Origin: Cyrtodaria siliqua
Taxonomy: Eukaryota > Mollusca > Bivalvia > Adapedonta > Hiatellidae
Direction of reading: 5' to 3'
Assembly (NCBI GenBank): GCA_037043455.1
Contig: JAWPHD010001280.1
Coordinates: 274,616 to 338,615, forward strand
DNA: 64,000 nt
The notes under the pieces are model-generated. The model made no database searches. It saw only the letters and a list, made by a program, of their open reading frames with translations, and had not been told where the DNA came from. A program made the translations under genes and the position numbers. Below, one piece after another: positions 1-8,944 of the stretch (the first letter of the stretch is position 1; every line of letters starts with the position of its first letter).

Positions 1-2
1 AA

Positions 3-353
3 TATTTTGGCAAGCCCACATTATACATCATTGATGATTGCTCCGCCACAAAAGAATTAACAAAGAAAAAAGATATGTTATCAGAGTTGGCATTCTCTGG
101 TCGTCACGCCAAACAATCAGTGTGGGTCATTTCACAGAGATATAATTCTGTATTGAAAGAATTTAGGGAGCAAGCAAAATGGTTGTGTATGTTTTACACC
201 AAGGACAGAGATAGTTATGAAAATTGTTTGAGAGAAAATGATGTTATTCCGACGCTGGAGGAGAGAACCAGAATAAGAAAAGCTTTAGCAAAAACTAAAT
301 ATTCCAAGTTAATATTGAGGACTGACCAACCAACTGGTTATTGGGTTGAATAA
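3..353 (+). CDS. Polinton genome-packaging ATPase (FtsK/HerA-A32 type), C-terminal part
   Basis: The frame is already open at base 3, so this is the 3' part of a gene cut by the window edge. A Walker B-like stretch (LYIIDDCSA) is read at bases 21-47 and is followed by the conserved block LSELAFSGRHAKQSVWVISQ (bases 78-137), with a sensor-type Gln near the end of that block. These are hallmarks of the A32-like packaging ATPases of Polintons and large DNA viruses, which pump DNA into capsids. The Walker A loop would be upstream of base 1. The product ends with YWVE and a TAA; no lesion is seen in this part. It lies just upstream of the small-gene cluster on the same strand. Confidence 0.85.
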   Translation, partial: YFGKPTLYIIDDCSATKELTKKKDMLSELAFSGRHAKQSVWVISQRYNSVLKEFREQAKWLCMFYTKDRDSYENCLRENDVIPTLEERTRIRKALAKTKYSKLILRTDQPTGYWVE

Positions 354-359
354 TTACTT

Positions 360-560
360 TTTTTTCTAACTGTTGCTAATAGTAATACTAACAGCAAAGT
401 AGCAATGTTAATAGCAATACTGACATGAAAATGTAATGAAAATATCGGGGAATATAGTAATGCTTATAGCATCGCTCATAGCAAATTAGTAATGTTAATA
501 GCAATGCTTGCAGCAAATTAATAATGTTAATAGAAAAAATAGCAATGTTAATAACAATGC
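360..560 (+). repeat. short degenerate repeat of TAATAGCAATG-like words
   Basis: The stretch between the ATPase gene and the next gene is a loose tandem of AGTAATGTTAATAGCAATGC-type words spaced about 10-30 bases apart. It is low complexity and may supply the artificial N-terminal hydrophobic extension of the following reading frame. No promoter motif was recognised with confidence. Confidence 0.5.
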
Positions 561-1069
561 TATTAACAATACTAACAATTACTAGTTGCATGAATATCGC
601 AGCTGGTTGTTCTGTATTTTATATTTATTTCAAGATAAAAAACAAGATTACTAATATAAAAATGAATGCGGAAGAACTATTACAAAATATATCGGATCAG
701 ACGGAACCAGATGAATCAAAGCCACAAGAAACAAAAAAAGAAAGATTATCAGCCATAGTGGCTGGTGGTGGTAGCCGTCAATATTTAGGTAAAGACATAC
801 AACTCATAAATATAGATAGCATGCCCTCGGATGAAATTAACAAACTTTACTGCAGATATGAAGCAAGGCTTGGGGCAAGCATGACCAAGACTTTAGGCAA
901 TTCTTTTATTAACTTGTATGTGATGGGAGTATCAAAATATTTCAATGTAATCAATCCACCAAAACTGATAGAAGATTTGGAGGAAGACCCAATACTGACA
1001 ACTGTTAGACATATTGATTTTAATAATAATAAAAATAGAGATAATATAAATGGAGAACCAAGAGAGTGA
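524..1069 (+). CDS. Polinton conserved protein of unknown function
   Basis: 181 residues from the first Met at 524. An N-terminal hydrophobic stretch (about residues 8-37) is followed by a lysine-rich hinge, an acidic linker and a well-structured C-terminal half containing INIDSMPSDEINKLYCRYEA and GNSFINLYVMGVSKYF. I recognise this as a protein that travels with Polinton packaging and capsid genes, but know no assigned function; a virion or membrane role is inference only. The true start may instead be the Met at 662, because bases 360-520 upstream are a run of AATG/AGCAATG-like repeats that may extend the frame by chance. Its last 20 bases overlap the next gene, as expected for compact viral-type gene packing. 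Confidence 0.65.
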   Translation: MLIEKIAMLITMLLTILTITSCMNIAAGCSVFYIYFKIKNKITNIKMNAEELLQNISDQTEPDESKPQETKKERLSAIVAGGGSRQYLGKDIQLINIDSMPSDEINKLYCRYEARLGASMTKTLGNSFINLYVMGVSKYFNVINPPKLIEDLEEDPILTTVRHIDFNNNKNRDNINGEPRE

Positions 1070-1403
1070 AGTTATACCTGTTGAGACTAAACAACCAAAA
1101 GTAAAAAATCCAAAACGAATAGAGGCTGGAAAAAAAGGAGCAGCGGCAAGGAAGGCAAAGCGTTTGCTTCAGGATGCTGCAAAGCAAGATGCAAAGCAAG
1201 ATGCAAATGAAATAACAAAAATAACAATAGGTGAAGAGGAACCAAAAAAAATGAAAATAAACGTATACAAAAATTATATTCCACCGTGTGTGGTTTTAGT
1301 AGGCATTGCTGGGTTGGGTTTGTATATTTATAACAAGAAATCTGATGTTACACAACCTGTTGCTGTTCCTGCGGTTGCACCGAAAGACCCGTTTGATTTT
1401 TAA
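1050..1403 (+). CDS. Polinton small basic single-pass membrane protein
   Basis: 117 residues. The N-terminal 75 residues are rich in Lys, Ala, Glu and Gln (core: GKKGAAARKAKRLLQDAAKQ), with a short duplication KQDAKQDA. A single hydrophobic segment, about residues 76-95 (YIPPCVVLVGIAGLGLYIYN), is followed by a short Pro/Val-rich tail. The basic region could bind DNA and the hydrophobic segment could be membrane or capsid associated, resembling small core-type virion proteins, but that is inference. The start overlaps the preceding gene by 20 bases, which argues that both are real. No lesion is seen. Confidence 0.7.
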   Translation: MENQESEVIPVETKQPKVKNPKRIEAGKKGAAARKAKRLLQDAAKQDAKQDANEITKITIGEEEPKKMKINVYKNYIPPCVVLVGIAGLGLYIYNKKSDVTQPVAVPAVAPKDPFDF

Positions 1404-1448
1404 TAATTTATTTAAAAAAATAATCATATAAAAAAATAATATAAAAAA

Positions 1449-1685
1449 ATGGCAACAAGTATTGACGGAAAACAAATTGTAAATATGGTGTATCACACTG
1501 GAGTGGAAACACTTCTAACCGTTGGATATTCTGAGATTGGCAGAAAACTACTAAAAAGACCAGCACCTAAAGTAGATTTTAATATGACATATTTTGGGAT
1601 GCTGTCTGTGGATATAATGTTAGCAATGGCTACAAAGGATATGTTGATTAAGCAAGGTATTATTCCTGCGGATATTATGAAATAA
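1449..1685 (+). CDS. Polinton small protein of unknown function (78 aa)
   Basis: A 78-residue frame beginning MATSIDGKQIVNMVYHTGVE and ending with a hydrophobic, Met-rich half (about residues 42-70) that looks like one or two membrane-type helices. It lies 45 bases after the preceding gene in the same direction, within the small-gene cluster. I recognise this composition and position from other animal Polintons, but no function is known to me. A-rich tracts (ATAAAAAAAT) sit just before both this start and the next one and may be shared expression signals of the element. Confidence 0.65.
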   Translation: MATSIDGKQIVNMVYHTGVETLLTVGYSEIGRKLLKRPAPKVDFNMTYFGMLSVDIMLAMATKDMLIKQGIIPADIMK

Positions 1686-1695
1686 TTTAAAAAAT

Positions 1696-2127
1696 ATGTA
1701 TAAAAAAATGGCAAGCGTAGTAGCAATGATGATAGGTGGCGCATTAACAAACGCATTGGCGTTTAGCGGTTCAAATTATTTCTTTTCAAAAATGGGAAGT
1801 CATTCAGATGAGGAAAGACAAAGGCATGACAAAGCCGTAGAACAATTGGAAGCAGCACAATCGGCGTGGAATAAAAAAAGAACAGAGAGATTAGATTTTA
1901 TTAATAAGCAACTGCAAAAGGAGCATCATGCAGAGCAGACTTTTGATGATGTAGACCAGGCTATGAAGCAGTATTATTACATAACTGGTAAACAGTTGCT
2001 TTTGGAACCAGAGCCTAAGTTGAGTGATTTCTAACCACCATCTCCGGATCAACAGAATAGAGAAATTACGTTTATTGTGGTGGGCATGGCTGCAACTGGA
2101 TTTGTGGCGTATAAATTGATTTCATAA
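1696..2127 (+). pseudogene. Polinton small protein with an in-frame stop
   Basis: The frame from 1696 gives 112 residues ending at TAA 2032-2034: a hydrophobic Ala/Gly-rich N-terminus (about residues 5-27), then a charged, probably coiled-coil middle (HDKAVEQLEAAQSAWNKKRT). After the TAA the same frame continues without another stop to TAA 2125-2127 and encodes a Pro/Gln linker and a second hydrophobic helix (ITFIVVGMAATGFVAYKLIS). The simplest reading is a protein of about 143 residues with two hydrophobic ends, cut by one nonsense substitution. The real start may be the Met at 1708 rather than 1696. Function unknown. Confidence 0.65.
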
Positions 2128-2175
2128 AAAAATATAGTTTAAAAACTATAATTACTTTGGAATGACTTGTTGTTC

Positions 2176-2487
2176 TTACTTTGGAAAGACTAAGTCATAT
2201 GCATGATACCTATTTTTTTTGTTGTTCTTACATGGTTTCAATCCAAGTGGTCGAATATAATATGGTGGTTTAGCACTCTTCTCTATTTTATTTTTGAGAT
2301 GATCAGGCGCCCATACTTCACCGTTGTCTAATAATGTCAATACCATGGATGGACCATATTCAGTATCCACTATTTTTGTATCTGTAATAGTGTATATTTT
2401 ATTTATTTCCAAGTCAGTCCATTTCTTTGTGCTATTTTGATTTTGCTCTTCGAGCAGTTCATCAAATCGTGCAGTTGTGATTTCCAT
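2176..2487 (-). CDS. Polinton small OB-like protein, possible single-strand DNA-binding
   Basis: 103 residues on the minus strand, starting with a good ATG at 2487 preceded by an AT-rich leader. The core reads as alternating strands (KIYTITDTKIVDTEYGPSMV, then LTLLDNGEVWAP) followed by an aromatic PPYYIRPLGLKP and a basic tail KNNKKNRYHAYDLVF. The pattern of a charged five-strand barrel with a Gly-Pro turn recalls OB-fold helix-destabilising proteins, and a replication partner for the PolB would make sense, but this is inference from predicted secondary structure. It is divergent from the integrase gene, with about 47 bases between the two starts, so both could share a bidirectional promoter. 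No lesion is seen. Confidence 0.65.
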   Translation of the reverse strand: MEITTARFDELLEEQNQNSTKKWTDLEINKIYTITDTKIVDTEYGPSMVLTLLDNGEVWAPDHLKNKIEKSAKPPYYIRPLGLKPCKNNKKNRYHAYDLVFPK

Positions 2488-2534
2488 TTTTTTTCTTTTA
2501 TAGTTATATAAATTTTAATCATTAGTAGAAAAAA

Positions 2535-3413
2535 ATGGAAAATATTTATTACAGCCCATAAGGATTTTGGAGAGGTTACTCAGCAGTTAAAAAATTGGCA
2601 AAAGAGGCTGGTGTCAGTGAGAAACAGGCATTAGAATTTTTAAAGAAACAAGCTGTGTGGCAGATTTATTTACCCGCACCAAAGAAAATAGTTAGACCCA
2701 GGTTTGATGTTTCCACTAAAAATGGAGTGTATCAAGCTGATTTGTTATTTTTACCGCATGATACTTTTGGTCGCAAGACATATAAATATGCGTTGACTGT
2801 TGTTGATATTGCAAGTAGATACAAAGAAGCAGAGCCACTGACTTCCAAGGATAGTAAAGAAGTTGCCAAAGCATTTGAGAAAATATACAGTCGGCATTTG
2901 AAATATCCAAAATTATTACAAGTGGATCCTTGCAGAGAATTTATGGGTGCAGTATCGCAGTTGATGGCGAAACACAAAGTAAATATCAGACGAGGCAGAA
3001 CAGAAATACACAGAGACCAAGCTATAGTGGAAAGATTTAACAGAACATTAGCTGAAAGATTGTTTGGTTATCAGTATGCTAAAGAAATAGATTCACAAAA
3101 ACGTAATAGAGAATGGGTAAAGAGATTACCAGAAGTTGTCAAAGCAATAAATGTGGAGACAAAAAAGCCTCCTCCTGTTGAAACAAAAACATTAAAAGAA
3201 GATCCTATCTGTATAAATGCCAGTGTAAGATATGTATATCAACCTGGGGAACAAGAAGGTGGAAGACGCAGAGCAACTGATCCAATGTGGAGTGTAGATA
3301 TTCACAAGATCAAAAATTATATGGTGACGCAAGGTATAAGAGTATATTATTTGAAATCACCAGCGCCTCAAAGAGGATTCGTCAAAGAAGAACTACTTAT
3401 TGTTTTCTGCTGA
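2535..3413 (+). pseudogene. Polinton retrovirus-like DDE integrase, nonsense at codon 9
   Basis: An ATG at 2535 opens a frame with a TAA at 2559-2561; the same frame then runs clean to 3413. From the TTG at 2595 it has 272 codons. Core catalytic residues, counted from 2595: Asp49 (YQADLLFLP), Asp111 (LLQVDPCREF) and Glu146 (AIVERFNRTL), with 34 residues between the last two as in DDE integrases. The usual Gly after the second Asp-Pro is Cys here. The C-terminal part (about residues 211-270) is a small strand-rich domain typical of Polinton integrases. The enzyme would join the element ends to host DNA. It ends 10 bases before the convergent PolB. With the early stop, the full-length protein can be made only by reinitiation. 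Confidence 0.88.
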
Positions 3414-3422
3414 TACCCAAAT

Positions 3423-4809
3423 TTATAAGTCTTTATAAAAACCATGTGCATCAGTTTTAATACCGTCTGGTGCTATGTATCTTTTTGAGTAAAATGGTGA
3501 CAGTGATACTTTGTTTACTTTTATGCCATATATCTGATGCTTTATTGAGCGTATCATTTTCATTTCATGGGTGTATTTTTTCTTGCCAAACAATGCATCC
3601 TTGTAGTTTTCAAAGTTGATATGTTTTTGGATTACATATTTTTTTACTCCCTTTGCTTTCTTAATAATCTGCTCATCCGCTCTCAAAATAGAATATAGTT
3701 TGGGTCTTAATCCAACATACTCAGCTATAGCAACACCAGCACACTCATCTTTCATCTTGCCTATTACTTTTTTATTTGTATCATCGTGCAGTGGATGGTT
3801 TTGCGGATAATCACTCAAGTCATACTCATCTTTCATTTCAGCCATGTCTTTGTACACATCTCCTGTTTTGATATCTACCAGCAAGCTGTCAGTGTCTCCG
3901 TATAATAAGGTACAGTCATCTCCGTACCTTTTCTTTAGGGTATTATAGTACCAATCATACATCATACATCATGTACTTTGATAAATCCAATACTGACATC
4001 TCAAAATAGATTGGTTTGTTTAATGTTAATTTTGTTTTGTTTACATGTATTGCTGACAATTCATCTGAAAACTTTATACGCCTGTTAAAGTTGGGTTTGG
4101 CTAGTATTTTTCTTATCTTTTCATTTTCAGAGCCGTCATTTCTGACTAGTTTTATAGTTGCGTAGATTTTCCATTGTTTTGCCAAACACAGAGTTGTTCA
4201 TAAGTTTGTAAACATATTTTTCAAATTGTGATTTAGCTTTTTTCCTAAGTTCTGTGTTTAAACGAATATATGATTCCATCCATGGTTTTTCATTAAATTC
4301 TACTACTCTGTGTATTTTCTTTAGTTTCATGCCTAAAGATAAATACAGTTGCAGGTTTTGTAATGTAACACATATTTTTCTTTGTCCATAAGATTGGGAA
4401 CTAGTTGTTCTGTATTTATCATGCTATTATTTTCCAGTAAACCTATCTGGTATTCAGACAACCATTCTTTTTTCACTGCTAATCTTTCCGGTGCAAGTGG
4501 ATAGTCATTGTGAGCTTCATGGAGTTCTTTAGGATATTCCAAATCAACTTCTAGAATATATCCTTTTCCTTCCTCTGGCTCCGGCAAGGTTTCTAATTTC
4601 ACCCACTTAAAGCCAGAATATGGAAGTAGCTGACTCAATGCCCACCCATAAAGATTATTTGCATCAAAATATATTAAAAAGTTGTTTTTCTCTTCAGTGT
4701 TATAATTAGCTACATGTGGATTGTTTGCTTTGGCATATCGTTTTGATACCATACTAATTCCACCACGCATACCTTTTTCTATGAATAAGTGCATGTCAAT
4801 GTCTGTCAA
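3423..4809 (-). pseudogene. Polinton protein-primed DNA polymerase B, polymerase part, frameshifted
   Basis: Four overlapping frame pieces (4809-4333, 4330-4136, 4185-3955, 3965-3423) carry the polymerase palm and fingers in order. Motif A is YFDANNLYGWALS (near 4670), motif B is YKLMNNSVFGKTMEN (near 4190-4230) and motif C is YGDTDSLL (near 3900); a KLYSI block follows near 3690. All catalytic Asp residues are intact. Breaks: an indel at about 4800, a one-base loss in an A-run at about 4360, a small indel near 4165, and a 7-base tandem duplication near 3960. The enzyme family starts replication from a terminal protein and replicates the whole element. The 3' end faces the integrase gene 10 bases away. 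Confidence 0.9.
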
Positions 4810-7216
4810 AAGCCAATTCTATCCCTGATTTTTTAAGTAAAGCATCCCAAGCTAATCCAGGTGCTGTATAGTAATGTAAAGCATCAAGCTTGTATGCATT
4901 CATACACGTTTTTCTAAAAGTTTGAAACACATCTGCTAACAGAGTTACATCAGTTTTTAGATAGAGACCATGATAGTCTCCAAGAGTTTTACAGTTAAAC
5001 TCTTTCCATATTTTTTGAGCATGTTTGTAATCTTCGAGACTAATACTTTCATCTGTGAGACTACTGTAAAACTTGTATATAGGTGGCAATTGTGTTTTCT
5101 CAAATCTTTTTACACTGTCCATATATTCATACGGGTAAACACCTTTCCGCAAAAGTAAATTTGTTTGTTCTCCAAACTGATTTTTGAAATCAGATTTGTC
5201 TGTTGCATCAACCAATTTTTCCAGAGACGAAGCCATAAACTGAAAGCTATCCAAGAACCTAAGTTGTCCTATGCTAAATGATATGTATTTTTCAGCATTG
5301 TTTGGGATGCATGTAATATTACCTGACATTTTATGTATTTTTTGCATGATAAGATGACTATCATATCCTTTGAGGTTATGAATTACGACAGGTATGATTG
5401 TTTTATTTGGTTTTATTTTCAGTTTCAGGTTACAGTTTTTATGTGCTGCACCTCTATATTCACCTGTAAAATGACAGTGGTCTCTTACTTTGCCGTTTTT
5501 GCCGTTTTTCCTACCTATTTCATTCTCGCATATCCAACATTGTGTTGCTTTTTCATGATCTTCCTCATTTTGTTGTGTCATGATCAATGGTTTTGGGTGA
5601 GCAAATATATTATTAATGTTGCTCTTCTCACATTCTAGATGTTTTAAAAACGTTTCAACAACATCTTCACCTCTGTAAATAACAGATTTTTCAGCTTTAC
5701 CATCATATCTAACAACCTGGTATCCAAAACCGCAAGCTTCGTGTACATTTTGAATTTCAGATTTCTTTCCAAATTGTTTTAATTGTGGTTTGATTATACT
5801 TTCAAAATCAGCATATATTGCATAAGGCACATGCATCTGATTTTGATGATTTTTAATTTTTATTTGATTTTTACCTTCTTGCGGCATTTCTATTCTGCAA
5901 GAATTTTTGTTGATACCATCACAGTCTTTGTGTTTGGTAAGTAGTCCTTTCCCAGAAAAGCCGTGAAGGCAACGATCGCAGAAGTAAGTTTGACCTTTAT
6001 GTTTGTTTTGGTCATAGAGTAGTCTATTCAGATTTTTAATCCAGCAATAGTGATATTTTGTTATTTGTGTTGGTTTGTCGGAATAATCATCAGGGTCATA
6101 GTTGTCATCTATGATTTCTTCTTCATTATTTGGATCATTCTCTGAATCATCTTTTTCAACCTCAATGTCTTCAGATATTAAAAGCAGATTAATTCGCTCG
6201 ATATCTTTTGGTTGTTCTGATATTTTATATGGAAAAACAGTTACCTTTTTATTTTTTCCTGTTATGATATATCCATAAACGTTGATAGCAAGGTTGTTTT
6301 GTTTTTCTACTTTGGGAATTTGAGAAATTGGAGTGGGAAAGTCAATGTTATCTTTCTTCAAGAACTCTATACTAGGATACTTTGATAATCTATCAGAATT
6401 CTTTTCAGCTGGATTTAAAGCTGAATTTATTGCATGAAACAAACATTGATCATCGTCGTTTTTCACATTGATAATTGCTTTCTTATCAGCTACTGCTTTA
6501 GGCAAAGGAATATATGAAGAACCTTTTAACGGCTCGTACTTTGCAATATTTAAGTCAAGCTTAACACAGTGATCAATTTCTAATCCGGATGCTGTGTTTG
6601 TAAATCTTTCAAGGCTCTCTTGTATAAATGCAGATGACTCATCGTAGAACTTATTTATTTTTTCAGAGTTCAATATGGCATTTTGTTCACTGTGTAACAC
6701 TGCTGTAGTGTATTTTTTGGTAGCACCGTCATCTTTAAATAGATTTACAGTGAGACCTAATTGAAACTTTAATCCATTCGTCTCTGTCAGCTCTTTGCTT
6801 ATTTGTTTTGTGATAATGGATTTCTTATCACGAAATAGTTTTTGAGGGTCTTTGTATTTCTCGGCAGATATCTCGTATGCTTTGAAATAGCCACATATTG
6901 GTTTGTCAACCAGTTTTAATTTTCTATCTTTAAAAACTTGTTTTAGTTCATTTATAACATTTTCTTGTAATTTAGCATATTTCTGCTTTTGTTCATTTAT
7001 AACATTTTCTTGTAATTTATCATATTTCTGCTTTTCTCGTTTACGTTGTTTTTTAGCACGTCGTCTCTTGAGTAAATTTTCTAATGTTTGAGAATTAACC
7101 TCTTTTGGAGTTTCCTTTGGAACTTCTTTAAGAGCATCTCACCCCTTTCTAAGCTGATTAATATTAATTAATCCATCCCGGTGTAATTGTAAAATGTAGT
7201 GAACGTCTTTTGTTAC
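4796..7216 (-). pseudogene. Polinton protein-primed DNA polymerase B, N-terminal and exonuclease part
   Basis: The longest open piece begins at 6700 (634 codons) but the frame is open upstream to 7216 apart from a TGA at 7141-7139; that extra part is a basic coiled coil with a repeated ELKQ/KLQENVINEQKQ unit. In the 634-residue piece: DDDQCLFHAINSAL at 82-95 (motif usual in this N-terminal domain), a CxxC-H-C zinc finger at 241-268, Exo I DFE at 298-300, an endonuclease VII-like zinc block (CWIC at 388-391, DHCHFTGEYRGAAHKNC at 407-423), Exo II HNLKGYDSH at 441-449 and Exo III YLKTDVTLLADVF at 580-592. So proofreading motifs are all present. The frame is lost near 4797-4802 by a small indel and continues in the next piece. 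Confidence 0.9.
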
Positions 7217-7290
7217 TCATTTTTGTAATATATATAATATTTATTTTTTTCTTAATATAAAAAAATATTTATTATAACAAGAAAAAGAAA

Positions 7291-7571
7291 ATGGAAAACA
7301 CTAAGAAAATTGAAACATTTGCCAATTTCTCAAAGTTGGATATCACGAGCCTTGTAAAAATAAAACAACAAAAGATTCAAACTATTGCAGTTTACACAAA
7401 TTCAGATTAAAGCAAAGTAAAGTTTTACCGTGTCTAAAATGTGGAAAAGGTACAAGTGCAAAATATCAAATATGTGTTGGTTGTGGTGCTCATATAGTTA
7501 GATTAAAACATAGATACTGGGAAGTAGTAAAGCCATATAGAAATTTAATGCGGGAGAATCAAACTATATGA
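7291..7571 (+). pseudogene. Polinton small zinc-ribbon protein, frameshifted
   Basis: An ATG at 7291 opens a 39-codon frame ending at 7410. Before that stop, at about 7370, a second frame carries a clear zinc ribbon: CLKCGKG, then CVGCGAHIVRLK, two CxxC knuckles 13 residues apart, followed by a basic/aromatic stretch (HRYWEVVKPYRNL) and TGA at 7569-7571. A single frameshift between about 7365 and 7400 explains both parts. It stands at the distal end of the element, divergent from PolB, with an A-rich leader like those of the other small genes. Zinc ribbons of this size often act as DNA-binding or transcription factors; the role here is unknown. Confidence 0.6.
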
Positions 7572-7870
7572 TTTTCTAATAAAAAATCATAGTTTATTAT
7601 ATTCGTGTTTATTGTAATTTTGATAACAAATCAACAAATTTTGTTTTGTATTAAAGAAACATTTTATAATTATATTACAAAATCAGACTATTTTTGTAAT
7701 TTTGATAACTATTAAAAAAATTTAAACTTACAATCTTCACTACCCTATTCTAAAAAAAGTTTTAATAAATCAAGTAAATCACCATTTCATGATGATTTAG
7801 GTGTAAATTTCAACTTTTATTAAAAAATCTCAGAATATAACTCTGGCTCAGCTTATTTCAGCACCTTGTG
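7572..7870. other. AT-rich stretch, probable distal end of the Polinton
   Basis: No gene. The word TGTAATTTTGATAAC occurs twice (about 7,613 and 7,697). A terminal inverted repeat cannot be verified because the partner end is outside the window. Confidence 0.4.
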
Positions 7871-7972
7871 GTAGGAGTTTATATATATTTGTATTTTGGG
7901 GGTTTCTGGATCAAACTCGAGTGAAACGAGAGCTTTGAGCCAGAACCCCCAAAATACATATATATACACTGG
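7870..7972. repeat. hairpin element, about 100 bp
   Basis: Two arms of about 30 bases (TGTATTTTGGGGG on the left, CCCCCAAAATACA on the right, each with a TATATATA extension) flank a short loop that itself contains a smaller inverted pair (ATCAAACTCG / CGAGAGCTTTGA). Single mismatches and one-base gaps are visible. It may be a very small MITE or a processed-RNA hairpin locus. An open frame of about 90 codons on each strand here is only a by-product of the palindrome. Confidence 0.75.
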
Positions 7973-8394
7973 TACATTCGGGGAATCGCCACCAATAACG
8001 GTGACTATGTGCTTTATTTTGTTCCACAGTGATGTATACCTGCTGGGAAATCGCGTTTTTTCGAAGCATTTAGACTTGTCACAGAAAAACGGTTTGATCG
8101 AGCTGTTTTCGGTTTTCGGTTTCGAGAACGACATACATCTGCTGTTCCAACAAGCCCAGATTTGTGGATAATTCTCGGAATTTGGCCAGTGAAATAATTG
8201 ATGAAAACAGTTAGGTATCAAATGTTGATCAGAGAGAGCTTCACACGTTGACTCTAACTACATTACTCTGGAACATTTATTCAGTCAAACTTAAAATATG
8301 CTTGTTTTCAACAAATAATACGAAAAAATATATATTTCTTTGAATTTTGTTTTAATTGTTTTATTATTTTTTTAGTTCCCAACACCGATACAGT

Positions 8395-8570
8395 AACCTG
8401 TGATTAAAAGTAGGAACACATGTCGAACTAGTCTTGATCATCTTCGACGGGTGATTGTAAATACAAACGTCTTGACCGTTTGTGCAGAAATAGTCTAGAT
8501 CATCTTCGACGCGTGCTTGTTTTCAAGACAAACGTCTAGACAAATTCTTTTGAACAAAGTTTGATTTTTG
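8395..8570. repeat. duplicated CTAGTC-TTGATCATCTTCGACG repeat
   Basis: Two diverged copies of a unit of about 80 bases, starting near 8,427 (ACTAGTCTTGATCATCTTCG) and 8,488 (ATAGTCTAGATCATCTTCG), each followed by a TACAAACGTCTTGACC- or AGACAAACGTCTAGAC-like end. A related palindromic copy is found at 20,298-20,372. Confidence 0.6.
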
Positions 8571-8736
8571 CCGATACACTGGTAAGGTTTCTGATTGACT
8601 GAGAACACTTGCTATCCAAGGTATACAGAAAGGCAGAAAGACAATACATTTATTTATAAACAAAGAGGGAAACGTCATCATTATATGTCTTATATCGACG
8701 ACATAAATGCGGATGGTAAGAATCACTTTAATAAAA

Positions 8737-8848
8737 ATAATAATAATTACGGTCAAGTGGTTCCAGTTTCAAATTTGTTTCTGCACAACTTGTCAAGACG
8801 TTTGTACTAGTTGAAACCGGAAGCACGTGTCCGTAATTATTATTATCA
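8737..8848. repeat. imperfect palindrome, about 110 bp
   Basis: The left arm begins AATAATAATAATTACGG and contains TTCCAGTTTCAA; the right arm contains TTGAAACCGGAAGCACGTG and ends CCGTAATTATTATTAT. The arms are about 37 bases with a loop of about 37 bases. No clear target duplication was seen. Confidence 0.7.
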
Positions 8849-8944
8849 ATATGGCAGTTACCCACGCGTGTTGATGTATAATTCGCGTTGTACATGTTTG
8901 TTTTAGCTGTGTGAAGTTGGCTGTGAGATCGAAGATCGTAGATC

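Larger units (their letters stand above)
1..7571. mobile_element. Polinton/Maverick DNA transposon, right part, inactivated
   Basis: Seen here: packaging-ATPase end, small proteins, integrase and protein-primed PolB in the arrangement known for Polintons (integrase and PolB convergent, their ends 10 bases apart). Polintons are large self-synthesising virus-like transposons; the capsid genes, protease and left terminal repeat would lie upstream of the window. The right terminus could not be placed; 7,572-7,860 is AT-rich with no gene and may hold it. Lesions visible: in-frame stops in three genes, single-base frameshifts in PolB, a 7-base duplication and a frameshift in the last small gene. 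The otherwise clean reading frames suggest recent loss of function. Similarity was judged by eye from family motifs. Confidence 0.93.

Noticed and set aside
2032..2561. Programmed stop-codon readthrough or an alternative genetic code in the Polinton
   Set aside because: Stops occur in only three places alongside plain frameshifts in the same element; most genes end normally at TAA or TGA, so decay is simpler.
7853..8221. Overlapping 122- and 91-codon frames
   Set aside because: They overlap on opposite strands across a palindrome and have no recognised domain.
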